Shown here: piece after piece, positions 1 to 12,026 of the stretch
How the letters are laid out: each line of letters starts with the position of its first letter
How positions within the stretch are numbered: the stretch's first letter is position 1
Source of the DNA: Euwallacea fornicatus
Taxonomy: Eukaryota; Arthropoda; Insecta; Coleoptera; Curculionidae
DNA length: 64,000 nucleotides
NCBI RefSeq assembly: GCF_040115645.1
Contig: NC_089576.1
Span: 1-64,000 of the forward strand
Direction of reading: 5' to 3'
The notes under the pieces: generated by a model
Database searches by the model: none
What the model saw: the letters and a program-made list of their open reading frames with translations, nothing else
Told to the model about the DNA's origin: nothing
Made by a program: the position numbers and the translations under genes

Positions 1-3000
1 TTAACCTGAACTAACCTGAACTAACCTGAACTAACCTGAACTAACCTGAACTAACCTGAACTAACCTGAACTAACCTGAACTAACCTGAACTAACCTGAA
101 CTAACCTGAACTAACCTGAACTAACCTGAACTAACCTGAACTAACCTGAACTAACCTGAACTAACCTGAACTAACCTGAACTAACCTGAACTAACCTGAA
201 CTAACCTGAACTAACCTGAACTAACCTGAACTAACCTGAACTAACCTGAACTAACCTGAACTAACCTGAACTAACCTGAACTAACCTGAACTAACCTGAA
301 CTAACCTGAACTAACCTGAACTAACCTGAACTAACCTGAACTAACCTGAACTAACCTGAACTAACCTGAACTAACCTGAACTAACCTGAACTAACCTGAA
401 CTAACCTGAACTAACCTGAACTAACCTGAACTAACCTGAACTAACCTGAACTAACCTGAACTAACCTGAACTAACCTGAACTAACCTGAACTAACCTGAA
501 CTAACCTGAACTAACCTGAACTAACCTGAACTAACCTGAACTAACCTGAACTAACCTGAACTAACCTGAACTAACCTGAACTAACCTGAACTAACCTGAA
601 CTAACCTGAACTAACCTGAACTAACCTGAACTAACCTGAACTAACCTGAACTAACCTGAACTAACCTGAACTAACCTGAACTAACCTGAACTAACCTGAA
701 CTAACCTGAACTAACCTGAACTAACCTGAACTAACCTGAACTAACCTGAACTAACCTGAACTAACCTGAACTAACCTGAACTAACCTGAACTAACCTGAA
801 CTAACCTGAACTAACCTGAACTAACCTGAACTAACCTGAACTAACCTGAACTAACCTGAACTAACCTGAACTAACCTGAACTAACCTGAACTAACCTGAA
901 CTAACCTGAACTAACCTGAACTAACCTGAACTAACCTGAACTAACCTGAACTAACCTGAACTAACCTGAACTAACCTGAACTAACCTGAACTAACCTGAA
1001 CTAACCTGAACTAACCTGAACTAACCTGAACTAACCTGAACTAACCTGAACTAACCTGAACTAACCTGAACTAACCTGAACTAACCTGAACTAACCTGAA
1101 CTAACCTGAACTAACCTGAACTAACCTGAACTAACCTGAACTAACCTGAACTAACCTGAACTAACCTGAACTAACCTGAACTAACCTGAACTAACCTGAA
1201 CTAACCTGAACTAACCTGAACTAACCTGAACTAACCTGAACTAACCTGAACTAACCTGAACTAACCTGAACTAACCTGAACTAACCTGAACTAACCTGAA
1301 CTAACCTGAACTAACCTGAACTAACCTGAACTAACCTGAACTAACCTGAACTAACCTGAACTAACCTGAACTAACCTGAACTAACCTGAACTAACCTGAA
1401 CTAACCTGAACTAACCTGAACTAACCTGAACTAACCTGAACTAACCTGAACTAACCTGAACTAACCTGAACTAACCTGAACTAACCTGAACTAACCTGAA
1501 CTAACCTGAACTAACCTGAACTAACCTGAACTAACCTGAACTAACCTGAACTAACCTGAACTAACCTGAACTAACCTGAACTAACCTGAACTAACCTGAA
1601 CTAACCTGAACTAACCTGAACTAACCTGAACTAACCTGAACTAACCTGAACTAACCTGAACTAACCTGAACTAACCTGAACTAACCTGAACTAACCTGAA
1701 CTAACCTGAACTAACCTGAACTAACCTGAACTAACCTGAACTAACCTGAACTAACCTGAACTAACCTGAACTAACCTGAACTAACCTGAACTAACCTGAA
1801 CTAACCTGAACTAACCTGAACTAACCTGAACTAACCTGAACTAACCTGAACTAACCTGAACTAACCTGAACTAACCTGAACTAACCTGAACTAACCTGAA
1901 CTAACCTGAACTAACCTGAACTAACCTGAACTAACCTGAACTAACCTGAACTAACCTGAACTAACCTGAACTAACCTGAACTAACCTGAACTAACCTGAA
2001 CTAACCTGAACTAACCTGAACTAACCTGAACTAACCTGAACTAACCTGAACTAACCTGAACTAACCTGAACTAACCTGAACTAACCTGAACTAACCTGAA
2101 CTAACCTGAACTAACCTGAACTAACCTGAACTAACCTGAACTAACCTGAACTAACCTGAACTAACCTGAACTAACCTGAACTAACCTGAACTAACCTGAA
2201 CTAACCTGAACTAACCTGAACTAACCTGAACTAACCTGAACTAACCTGAACTAACCTGAACTAACCTGAACTAACCTGAACTAACCTGAACTAACCTGAA
2301 CTAACCTGAACTAACCTGAACTAACCTGAACTAACCTGAACTAACCTGAACTAACCTGAACTAACCTGAACTAACCTGAACTAACCTGAACTAACCTGAA
2401 CTAACCTGAACTAACCTGAACTAACCTGAACTAACCTGAACTAACCTGAACTAACCTGAACTAACCTGAACTAACCTGAACTAACCTGAACTAACCTGAA
2501 CTAACCTGAACTAACCTGAACTAACCTGAACTAACCTGAACTAACCTGAACTAACCTGAACTAACCTGAACTAACCTGAACTAACCTGAACTAACCTGAA
2601 CTAACCTGAACTAACCTGAACTAACCTGAACTAACCTGAACTAACCTGAACTAACCTGAACTAACCTGAACTAACCTGAACTAACCTGAACTAACCTGAA
2701 CTAACCTGAACTAACCTGAACTAACCTGAACTAACCTGAACTAACCTGAACTAACCTGAACTAACCTGAACTAACCTGAACTAACCTGAACTAACCTGAA
2801 CTAACCTGAACTAACCTGAACTAACCTGAACTAACCTGAACTAACCTGAACTAACCTGAACTAACCTGAACTAACCTGAACTAACCTGAACTAACCTGAA
2901 CTAACCTGAACTAACCTGAACTAACCTGAACTAACCTGAACTAACCTGAACTAACCTGAACTAACCTGAACTAACCTGAACTAACCTGAACTAACCTGAA

Positions 3001-5343
3001 CTAACCTGAACTAACCTGAACTAACCTGAACTAACCTGAACTAACCTGAACTAACCTGAACTAACCTGAACTAACCTGAACTAACCTGAACTAACCTGAA
3101 CTAACCTGAACTAACCTGAACTAACCTGAACTAACCTGAACTAACCTGAACTAACCTGAACTAACCTGAACTAACCTGAACTAACCTGAACTAACCTGAA
3201 CTAACCTGAACTAACCTGAACTAACCTGAACTAACCTGAACTAACCTGAACTAACCTGAACTAACCTGAACTAACCTGAACTAACCTGAACTAACCTGAA
3301 CTAACCTGAACTAACCTGAACTAACCTGAACTAACCTGAACTAACCTGAACTAACCTGAACTAACCTGAACTAACCTGAACTAACCTGAACTAACCTGAA
3401 CTAACCTGAACTAACCTGAACTAACCTGAACTAACCTGAACTAACCTGAACTAACCTGAACTAACCTGAACTAACCTGAACTAACCTGAACTAACCTGAA
3501 CTAACCTGAACTAACCTGAACTAACCTGAACTAACCTGAACTAACCTGAACTAACCTGAACTAACCTGAACTAACCTGAACTAACCTGAACTAACCTGAA
3601 CTAACCTGAACTAACCTGAACTAACCTGAACTAACCTGAACTAACCTGAACTAACCTGAACTAACCTGAACTAACCTGAACTAACCTGAACTAACCTGAA
3701 CTAACCTGAACTAACCTGAACTAACCTGAACTAACCTGAACTAACCTGAACTAACCTGAACTAACCTGAACTAACCTGAACTAACCTGAACTAACCTGAA
3801 CTAACCTGAACTAACCTGAACTAACCTGAACTAACCTGAACTAACCTGAACTAACCTGAACTAACCTGAACTAACCTGAACTAACCTGAACTAACCTGAA
3901 CTAACCTGAACTAACCTGAACTAACCTGAACTAACCTGAACTAACCTGAACTAACCTGAACTAACCTGAACTAACCTGAACTAACCTGAACTAACCTGAA
4001 CTAACCTGAACTAACCTGAACTAACCTGAACTAACCTGAACTAACCTGAACTAACCTGAACTAACCTGAACTAACCTGAACTAACCTGAACTAACCTGAA
4101 CTAACCTGAACTAACCTGAACTAACCTGAACTAACCTGAACTAACCTGAACTAACCTGAACTAACCTGAACTAACCTGAACTAACCTGAACTAACCTGAA
4201 CTAACCTGAACTAACCTGAACTAACCTGAACTAACCTGAACTAACCTGAACTAACCTGAACTAACCTGAACTAACCTGAACTAACCTGAACTAACCTGAA
4301 CTAACCTGAACTAACCTGAACTAACCTGAACTAACCTGAACTAACCTGAACTAACCTGAACTAACCTGAACTAACCTGAACTAACCTGAACTAACCTGAA
4401 CTAACCTGAACTAACCTGAACTAACCTGAACTAACCTGAACTAACCTGAACTAACCTGAACTAACCTGAACTAACCTGAACTAACCTGAACTAACCTGAA
4501 CTAACCTGAACTAACCTGAACTAACCTGAACTAACCTGAACTAACCTGAACTAACCTGAACTAACCTGAACTAACCTGAACTAACCTGAACTAACCTGAA
4601 CTAACCTGAACTAACCTGAACTAACCTGAACTAACCTGAACTAACCTGAACTAACCTGAACTAACCTGAACTAACCTGAACTAACCTGAACTAACCTGAA
4701 CTAACCTGAACTAACCTGAACTAACCTGAACTAACCTGAACTAACCTGAACTAACCTGAACTAACCTGAACTAACCTGAACTAACCTGAACTAACCTGAA
4801 CTAACCTGAACTAACCTGAACTAACCTGAACTAACCTGAACTAACCTGAACTAACCTGAACTAACCTGAACTAACCTGAACTAACCTGAACTAACCTGAA
4901 CTAACCTGAACTAACCTGAACTAACCTGAACTAACCTGAACTAACCTGAACTAACCTGAACTAACCTGAACTAACCTGAACTAACCTGAACTAACCTGAA
5001 CTAACCTGAACTAACCTGAACTAACCTGAACTAACCTGAACTAACCTGAACTAACCTGAACTAACCTGAACTAACCTGAACTAACCTGAACTAACCTGAA
5101 CTAACCTGAACTAACCTGAACTAACCTGAACTAACCTGAACTAACCTGAACTAACCTGAACTAACCTGAACTAACCTGAACTAACCTGAACTAACCTGAA
5201 CTAACCTGAACTAACCTGAACTAACCTGAACTAACCTGAACTAACCTGAACTAACCTGAACTAACCTGAACTAACCTGAACTAACCTGAACTAACCTGAA
5301 CTAACCTGAACTAACCTGAACTAACCTGAACTAACCTGAACTA
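1..5343 (-). repeat. Telomeric tandem array, 10-bp unit (TTCAGGTTAG)n
   Basis: About 534 head-to-tail copies of CTAACCTGAA are read on the plus strand. The only departure I saw is the first base of the window (T for C). The G-rich strand is the minus strand and its 3' end points at base 1, which is the polarity of a chromosome terminus. The unit equals TTAG plus TTCAGG, so it mixes the ancestral arthropod TTAGG motif with the TCAGG motif of some beetles. Perfect homogeneity over 5 kb is what telomerase synthesis from one 10-nt template would give. The array stops at 5343 and is followed at once by subtelomeric unit U1. Confidence 0.93.
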
Positions 5344-5433
5344 GTATATTTGTAAATTATTCTATCAGTTAGAACAATTCAAATTATTTTTATATTTTTG
5401 GCGTGGATTCGTTTTTATATTTCATTTTTCTGA

Positions 5434-5536
5434 ACTAGCCTGAGCTTTTTTTTTTTGAACTAACCCGGGTTGTTGTTTTGTGTTTTCTGAACTAACCTGA
5501 CTTACTTTCTTGTTTGTTTTCTTACCAACCCGGGTT
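5434..5536. repeat. U1 head: decayed telomere motifs and paired palindromes
   Basis: The segment contains GAACTAGCCTGAG, GAACTAACCCGGG and GAACTAACCTGAC, all one or a few changes from the telomere array phase GAACTAACCTGAA. It also has two exact copies of the palindrome AACCCGGGTT at 5462-5471 and 5527-5536. The same layout heads U2 and U3. Confidence 0.75.
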
Positions 5537-5639
5537 CTTAATACTAAGTAAAACAACTGGAGGCATTTTCATTGTTTCTTATTTCACACACACAATTCCA
5601 CAAACAAACAACAAATATAACAATAAATAAACAAATAAC

Positions 5640-6820
5640 AATTAAAAAAACCTTATAATAATAAAAAGAATAAATAAAAGAAACGAAATATAACGAAAAA
5701 GAACAATAAAGATAAAATTACAAAAATATATAAAAATAAAGAAGAATAAAGATAATGATAACGAAAGAATAACAAAAAATTAAAGAAAGAATGTTAAAAA
5801 AATATAAATAAAGAAAAAATAAATAAATAAAAGTAATATGAATTAAAAAACAATTAAGCAAACAAAAAAATGATAAAAGAAAAAGAATTAAAAAAAATAC
5901 AGAAAAGAAAAAAATTAAAGAAAAAGAATAAGAATTAAAACGAAAGAATAAAAATTAAGAAATGAAATAATCAATTACAAACATAAAAGAAAGAAAATGA
6001 ATTAAAAAATTGAATAATGAAAAAATTAAGGAACGAAAGTTAGAAATCTAAATAAAGAAAAAAAAATTAAATGAATAAAAACACTGATAATAAAAATAAA
6101 GAAAAGAGAAAGAATAAAAATTAAGAAACGAAAATGAACAATGAAAAAAAGAAAATAAAAACGAAAGAAAATAACAATTAAAAAACGAATGAGAATAACA
6201 AATATAAAAATTAAGAAAGGAACATGAATAATAAGAAAACGAAAGAAAAAAAATGAACAATTAAAACGGTAAAGAAAAGAAGATTATAAAAACGAAAGAA
6301 CAAAATAACAATTAAAAATAGAATGAGAATAACAAATAAAGAAAAGAAAAGAAAGGAACATGAATAATAAGAAACGAAAGAAATAAAAATGAACAATTAA
6401 GAAATGAAAAAAGAATGAGAATAAAAATCAAAAGACAAAAAAAAAGAATAAAATAAAAATTAAGAAAAGAAAATGAACAATGAAAGAAGTAAAGAAAAAA
6501 AGATAACTGAAACGAAAATATAAAAATTAAACATGATAAAAAAGAAAAGAAAATTAATAATAAAAAAATTGAAGCTAAAAGAAAGAAAACAAAAATATTT
6601 AAAATAAAAAGAAATGATAAATATAGAAAAAGAATAAAATATTAAAATTAGCAATAGGAAAAATTAAGAAAACAATAAGTAGCAACAAATAAAAAATTGA
6701 TCAAGAGACAATAAATTTAAAATAAAATGATAATAAAACTCAAAGAGAAAAAATTAAGAAAAAAATAAGAATTGAAAAATAAAAAATGATATTAATAAAA
6801 GAGGAAAAAAATTTTAAAAA
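5640..6820. repeat. A-rich, purine-biased low-complexity tract (U1)
   Basis: More than a kilobase of sequence built from words such as AATTAAGAAA, GAACAATGAA and ACGAAAGAA. The plus strand is overwhelmingly A with G, so the minus strand is a T-rich pyrimidine tract. Minus-strand open frames here would encode only Phe, Ser, Tyr and Leu runs; these are composition artefacts, not genes. Confidence 0.85.
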
Positions 6821-7087
6821 ACCGTTCTGTTAGAGGAGCCATCTTAAACTGATATATTTTCTGAGGTAACTTGTACAGTAACTTGTGAATCTAAATTATT
6901 ATGACGATGAAGAAATTCAAACAAATATAAATAAACGACCGGGTGAATTGTTAGAGAGCCGAACGATCGAAAAAATTAGAAAAGAAAAAGTTACTAGGAA
7001 AACCTGTACTTTAGCTCCCATTTTTTCATTTCCCGAACCTTCACGAATAATGACTAACCCGAAAAATGCTTAATCTAAACTTAAATA

Positions 7088-7244
7088 CAGGGTCGTTCAC
7101 GCCATATCAGATACTCTGTGGAATGTATTGTAATCGACTTGAACGTTAGAGAGATTAAAGTATTGAAGTTATGTTTTTACAAAATACTATGATGAGTTTT
7201 GAAATTACTGAAAAACTTATTGTCAAATGGCGTGAACGATCTTG
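7088..7244. mobile_element. TA-flanked MITE in U1 (157 bp)
   Basis: The ends are CAGGGTCGTTCACGCCAT and its inverted partner ATGGCGTGAACGATCTTG, flanked on both sides by TA. This is the pattern of a non-autonomous Tc1/mariner-type element. Copies sit at the same place in U2 (198 bp) and U3 (255 bp); this copy lacks an internal stretch that the others have. There is no coding capacity. Confidence 0.8.
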
Positions 7245-8024
7245 TACCTAGGATATTTCTTCTCTGTAGGTGACGTGAATTGGCTGTGAGAAAATCTTCT
7301 TTCTGTTCTTGTTGAATCCTCCTTATCCACTGCAGAGTCTCGAAGTTATGTTGCTGTTGTTTTTTGTCTTTGTGCTGCTCCTATCGTCGTATCCTCCTCC
7401 TCCTCCTCCTCCTCTTTTTATATCCTTCGGTTAACCTAAAAAGGCTTGTAACATTTGAGCAGTCAAAAAAAAATTGATGTATCAAAGGAATTATTTATTG
7501 TTAAAAGGACGAGTGCCTATTTTTTTAAATGAATAATTTAGTTTTTAATGTAATGTAATACACACTTTGAATTTATTATTTTTTCTGACTGCATTCTAAC
7601 AACAATTGACGAGGCCCTTCCTAAATTCATTCCCTGTATTATGTTGGAAATAAGCACTCGATATTCGAATACAAATCGACTTTAACTTTCTGTGCTTACC
7701 TTAGATTTTTTCTTCTCCACCGTGTTTCTGTTCCTTTTTACTTTGCTTACAAATTTACTTTAGTCGATAAAGAAAACTTCGATATGTCCCTGGCCCTCCT
7801 TGATCTGGTCATAGAGAACCCGTGTAAAAAATATGTTATATGTAACATGTTTGCTAAAGGGAGCAAATAATGCCCTCTTACCTCTTTGCTAGTAACTGAG
7901 ACTCTTTCGAGTCAAAGTTCTGGTCGAGCTAAACCTACCTACCTACTGAAAATCTATCAAAGTGTGTCTTTTGTAAATGCTAGATGTGTGAATCGATTGA
8001 TGAGGAGCGAATTTAGGCAAATGT

Positions 8025-8246
8025 GGAAATTTTTGTCCAAAATTTCCCTGTACCACTTGCTTACTTGCTCGTTAAGGTTCTTCGAGAACCTTAAACTTGA
8101 AGTTGGTGGTGCAATCTTCTTTCTAGGTCCCCAGGATTTGAGGTGCTACGTCTTGTGAACCCTACGTTTTACCTATTTTAGCGAGTCGCCCCCTACCTTT
8201 TGTAGGTGACACCCTCACTACCTGCAGCCTCGATAACCATATCGAG
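8025..8246. other. Four conserved hairpins (U1), candidate structured RNA segment
   Basis: Four inverted repeats lie within 222 bp. GGAAATTTT with a 5-nt loop is at 8025-8047. TTAAGGTTCT with a 3-nt loop is at 8072-8094. CCTAC with a 5-nt loop is at 8192-8206. CTCGATA with loop ACCA is at 8229-8246. All four recur in U2 and U3. In U3 the CCTAC hairpin changed its loop but kept both stem arms. A role as RNA or as DNA cruciform is inference; no known RNA family is recognised. Confidence 0.45.
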
Positions 8247-8347
8247 CCACTTCCCATTGGTGTGCCTCCTTGCTGCTGCCAAGTTTTCCTCTTCTTTGCC
8301 CTGTTGAAGTTTTATTTCGGGTTCTTACCTTGTGTACCTCGACGTCC

Positions 8348-8860
8348 CTCGACGTCCATTTTGAGCCCCCTTGTGTGAACGAACGATTCGAGGAGGATTT
8401 CGTGGACGACACGACGTACCTATATATTTTCACTTTCACTCTAAACGTTTGAATCTGGATCTGAATCTTTCCTCTTGAAACTAGTGGATTGATTCGAGAA
8501 CAAAGAAATAAGGAATGATGGATTATTCCTTTGTTCTGTTGTGAGGATTCCCCGTTAACTTTCCGACTTGTGACCGTCAGCTCCCTCTGAGATTGCCCTC
8601 CGGTACTGCTCGTGTGCTCGTAGTCGCTTTTTTACGATTCGATACGATTGGATTGGGTGGTTCTACCGGTAAATCCCGGATGAAGGCAAAAGGAAGGGTC
8701 CGTTCTGTCCCGTACCTACTTTGGTGGCAGAAAAGGCAAAGACAGAAAAGTAGAAAAGTGGACTTACTCAGATGTAATCCTCCGAGAAAAGGCACTGATT
8801 CACTATTTCACTATTCACTCACTATTGTTCTGGCCACATTAAGTCGGTCCTCGCACTTGG
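8348..8860. repeat. Tail block of U1, apparently identical to U2
   Basis: By eye, about 510 bp from GACGTCCATT to GCACTTGG match U2 at offset 3797 without a difference, while the sequence on either side has substitutions and indels. Open frames of 72 (minus) and 113 (plus) residues lie here, but the equivalent stretch of U3 is diverged and out of frame, so coding is not supported. Confidence 0.7.
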
Positions 8861-10800
8861 TAACTTCAGCTTCAGAGATCCATCCCTGGAAAAGAAAGAA
8901 GGAAATGAGACAGATACCAATTCAAATCAGTTAGAATAATTCAAAATATTTTTAATTTTTTGACATGGATTCGTTTCTATTTTCAGTTTTTCTGAACTAA
9001 CCTGAGCTTTTTTTTTTTAAACTAACCCGGGTTGTTTTTTTGTATTTTCTGAACTAACCTGACTTACTTTCTAGTTTTTTTCTTGCCAACCCGGGTTCTG
9101 TCGTGCTTAATACTAAATAAAACAACTGGAGGTATGTTCATTATTTCTTCTTATTTCAATCACACAATTCCACAAACAACAAAAAAATAGCAATAATTAA
9201 ACAAATAACAATTAAAATACTTATAATAAAAAAGAATAAATAAAAGAAAAGAAATATAACAAAAAAGAATAAAGATAAAATTAAATAAATATACAAAAAA
9301 TAATAATAAAGAAAAAAAAAAAAATGATAATGATTACGAAAGAATAAAAGAAAATTAAAGAAAGAATGTTAAAAATATAAATAAAGAAATTAAAATGAAT
9401 AAAAGTAATATGAATTAAAAAAACAATTAAACAAAAAAATAATAATAATAATAATAATAAAATAAGAAAGAATAAGAATTAAGAAATGAAATAATCAATT
9501 AAAAACATAAAAGAAAAAAAATGATTTAAAAAAAAATTGAATAATAAAAAAAATTAAGGAACGAAAGTTAGAAATCTAAATAAAGAAAAAATTAAATGAA
9601 TAAAAACACTGATAATAAAAATAAAGAAAATAAGAGAAAGAATAAACATTAAGAAACGAAAATGAACAATGAAAAAAAGTAAAGAGAAACGAAAGAAAAA
9701 CATAAAAATTTAAAAATGAAAAATTAAGAAAGCAACATGAATAATAAAAACAAAGGAAAAAAATAAAAATTAAGAAAATGAACAATTAAAAAGGTAAAGA
9801 AAAAGATTATAAAAACGAAAGAACAAAATAACAATTAAAAAATGAAAATAGAATGAGAATAACAAATAAAACAATTAAGAAAGGACCATGAATAATAAGA
9901 AAACGAAAGAAAAAAGAATGAGAATAAAAAAACAAAAGAAAATTAAAAGAATAAAAATTAAGAAAAGCAAATGAACAATTAAAAAAGTAAAGAAAAAAAG
10001 ATAATAAAAGCGAAAGAACAAAATAAAAATTAAGAAAGGAACATGAATAATAAGAAAACGAAATAAAAAAAAATAAAGAATAACATAAAAATTAAGAAAA
10101 TTAAATGAGCAATCAAAAAAGTAAAGAACAAATGATAATAGAAACGAAATTATAAAAATTAAACATGATAAAAAAGAAAGAGAATAAAAAATAAAGTAAA
10201 GAATATTAATAATAAAAACATTGAAGAAAAAAGAAAGAAAACAAAATTAAAAAAAAACAAATGAATATTAAAAACCAAAGAGAAAAAAATAAAAATATTT
10301 AAAATAAAAGGAAATGATAGATAAAGAAAAAGAATAAAATATAAAAATTAGAAAGAGGAAAAATTAAGAAAACAATAAGTGGCAACAAATAAAAAATGAT
10401 CAAGAGAAAAACATAAATTTAAAAAAAATGATAAAAAAACGAATCAAAACTAAAAAAAGTTAAAAATAAAGAAAAAAATAAGAATTGAAAAATAAAAAAT
10501 GATATTAATAAAAGAGGAGAAAAAATTTTAAAAAACCGTTCTGTTAGAGGAGCCATCTTAAACTGATATATTTTCTGAGGTAACTTGTACAGTAACTTGG
10601 GAATCTAAATTATTATGACGATGAAGAAATTCAAACAAATATAAATAAACGACCGAGTGAATTGTTAGAGCCAAACGATTAAAAAAAATTAGAAAAGAAA
10701 AAGTTACGAGGAAAACGTGTACTTTAGCTCCCATTTTTTCATTTCCCGAACCTTCACGAATAATGACTAACCCGAAAAATGCTTAATCTAAACTTAAATA

Positions 10801-10998
10801 CAGGGTCGTTCACGCCATATCAGATACTCTGTGGAATGTATTGTAATCGACTTGAACGTTAGAGATTAATGTATTAAAGTTACGTTTCTACAAAATGTTA
10901 TGTTTTGTTATTCGAAATTGAATCGATTCTTCGATTTCCAAATGAAATGAGTTTTGAAATTACTGAAAACTTATTGTCAAATGGCGTGAACGATCTTG
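10801..10998. mobile_element. TA-flanked MITE in U2 (198 bp)
   Basis: It has the same terminal inverted repeats as the U1 copy (CAGGGTCGTTCACGCCAT and its complement) and is flanked by TA. It carries an internal stretch with GAAATTGAATCGATTC that the U1 copy has lost. Confidence 0.8.
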
Positions 10999-11622
10999 TA
11001 CCTAGGATATTTCTTCTCTGTACGTGACGTGAATTGGCTGTGAGAAAATCTTTCTGTTCTTGTTGAATCCTTCTTATCCACTGCAGAGTCTCGAAGCTAT
11101 GTAACTATGTTGCTATGTTGCTACGGTGCTGTTGTTTTTTGTCTTTGTGCTGCTCCTATCGTCGTATCCTCCTCTTTTTATATCCTTCGGTTAACCTAAA
11201 AAGGCTTGTAACATTTGTGCTGTTACGGAAAAAAAAAGAATTGGTGATGTATCGAAGGAATTATTTATTGTTAAAAAGGACGAGTGCCTATTTTTTTAAA
11301 TGAAAAATTTAGTTTTTAATGTAATGTAATACACACTTTGAATTTATTATTTTTCTGACTGCATTCTAACAACAATAATTGATCGAGGACCTGGGTCCAG
11401 TGACGAGGCCCTTCCTAAATTAATTCCCTGTACCGTGTTGAAAATAAGCACTCGATATTCGAATACAAATCGACTTTAACTTTCTGTGCTTACCTTAGAT
11501 TTTTTCTTCTCCACCGTGTTCCTGCTCCTTTTTACTTTGCTTACAAATTTACTTTAGTCGATAATGAAAACTTCGATATGTTCCTGGCCCCCCTTGATCT
11601 TGTCATAGAGAACCCATGTAAA

Positions 11623-11646
11623 AAACATGTTACATGTAACATGTTT
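11623..11646. repeat. Perfect 24-bp palindrome (U2)
   Basis: The sequence around ATGTTACATGTAACAT reads the same on both strands over 24 bases. The U1 counterpart has changes in one arm and U3 has lost it, so conservation does not support a function. Confidence 0.6.
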
Positions 11647-11808
11647 GCTAAAGGGAGCAAATAATGCCCTCTTACCTCTTTGCTAGTAACTGAGACTCTT
11701 TCAAGTCAAAGTTCTGATCGAGCAAAACCTACCTACCTACTGAAAATGTGTTAAAGTGTGTCTTTTGTAAAAGCTAGATGTGTGAATCGATTAATAAGGA
11801 GCAATTGT

Positions 11809-12026
11809 GGAAATTTTTGTCCAAAATTTCCCTATACCACTTGCTTGCTCGTTAAGGTTCTTCGAGAACCTTAAACTTGAAGTTGGTGGTGCAATCTTCT
11901 TTCTAGGTCCCCACGATTTGAGGTGCTGCGCCCTGTGAACCCTACGTTTTACCTATTTTAGCGAGTCGCCCCCTACCTTTTGTAGGTGACACCCTCTCTA
12001 CCTGCAGCCTCGATAACCATATCGAG
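11809..12026. other. Four conserved hairpins (U2 copy)
   Basis: Same four stems as in U1: 11809-11831, 11852-11874, 11972-11986 and 12009-12026. Spacing between the first two differs by a few bases, yet both stems are intact. Confidence 0.45.

Larger units (their letters stand above)
5344..8926. repeat. Subtelomeric tandem unit U1 (~3.6 kb)
   Basis: This is the copy that abuts the telomere. In order it holds: a head with telomere-like motifs (about 5430-5540); an A-rich tract (about 5640-6820); the block starting CCGTTCTGTTAGAGGAGCC (about 6823); a 157-bp MITE (7088-7244); a TCC microsatellite (about 7391-7413); a four-hairpin segment (8025-8246); and a GC-richer tail (about 8350-8930). The same order recurs in U2 and U3. 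Short open frames occur on both strands, but they are low complexity or not kept between copies, so I do not call genes. Confidence 0.88.

Noticed and set aside
6048..6654. Minus-strand frames rich in Phe, Ser, Tyr and Leu
   Set aside because: They are translations of the A-rich tract; the same composition recurs in U2 and U3 with different frames and no conserved residues beyond the repeat.
8577..8934. 72- and 113-residue frames, duplicated at 12374-12737
   Set aside because: Identical because the DNA was recently duplicated or converted. The U3 counterpart has indels that change the frame, so there is no sign of coding constraint.
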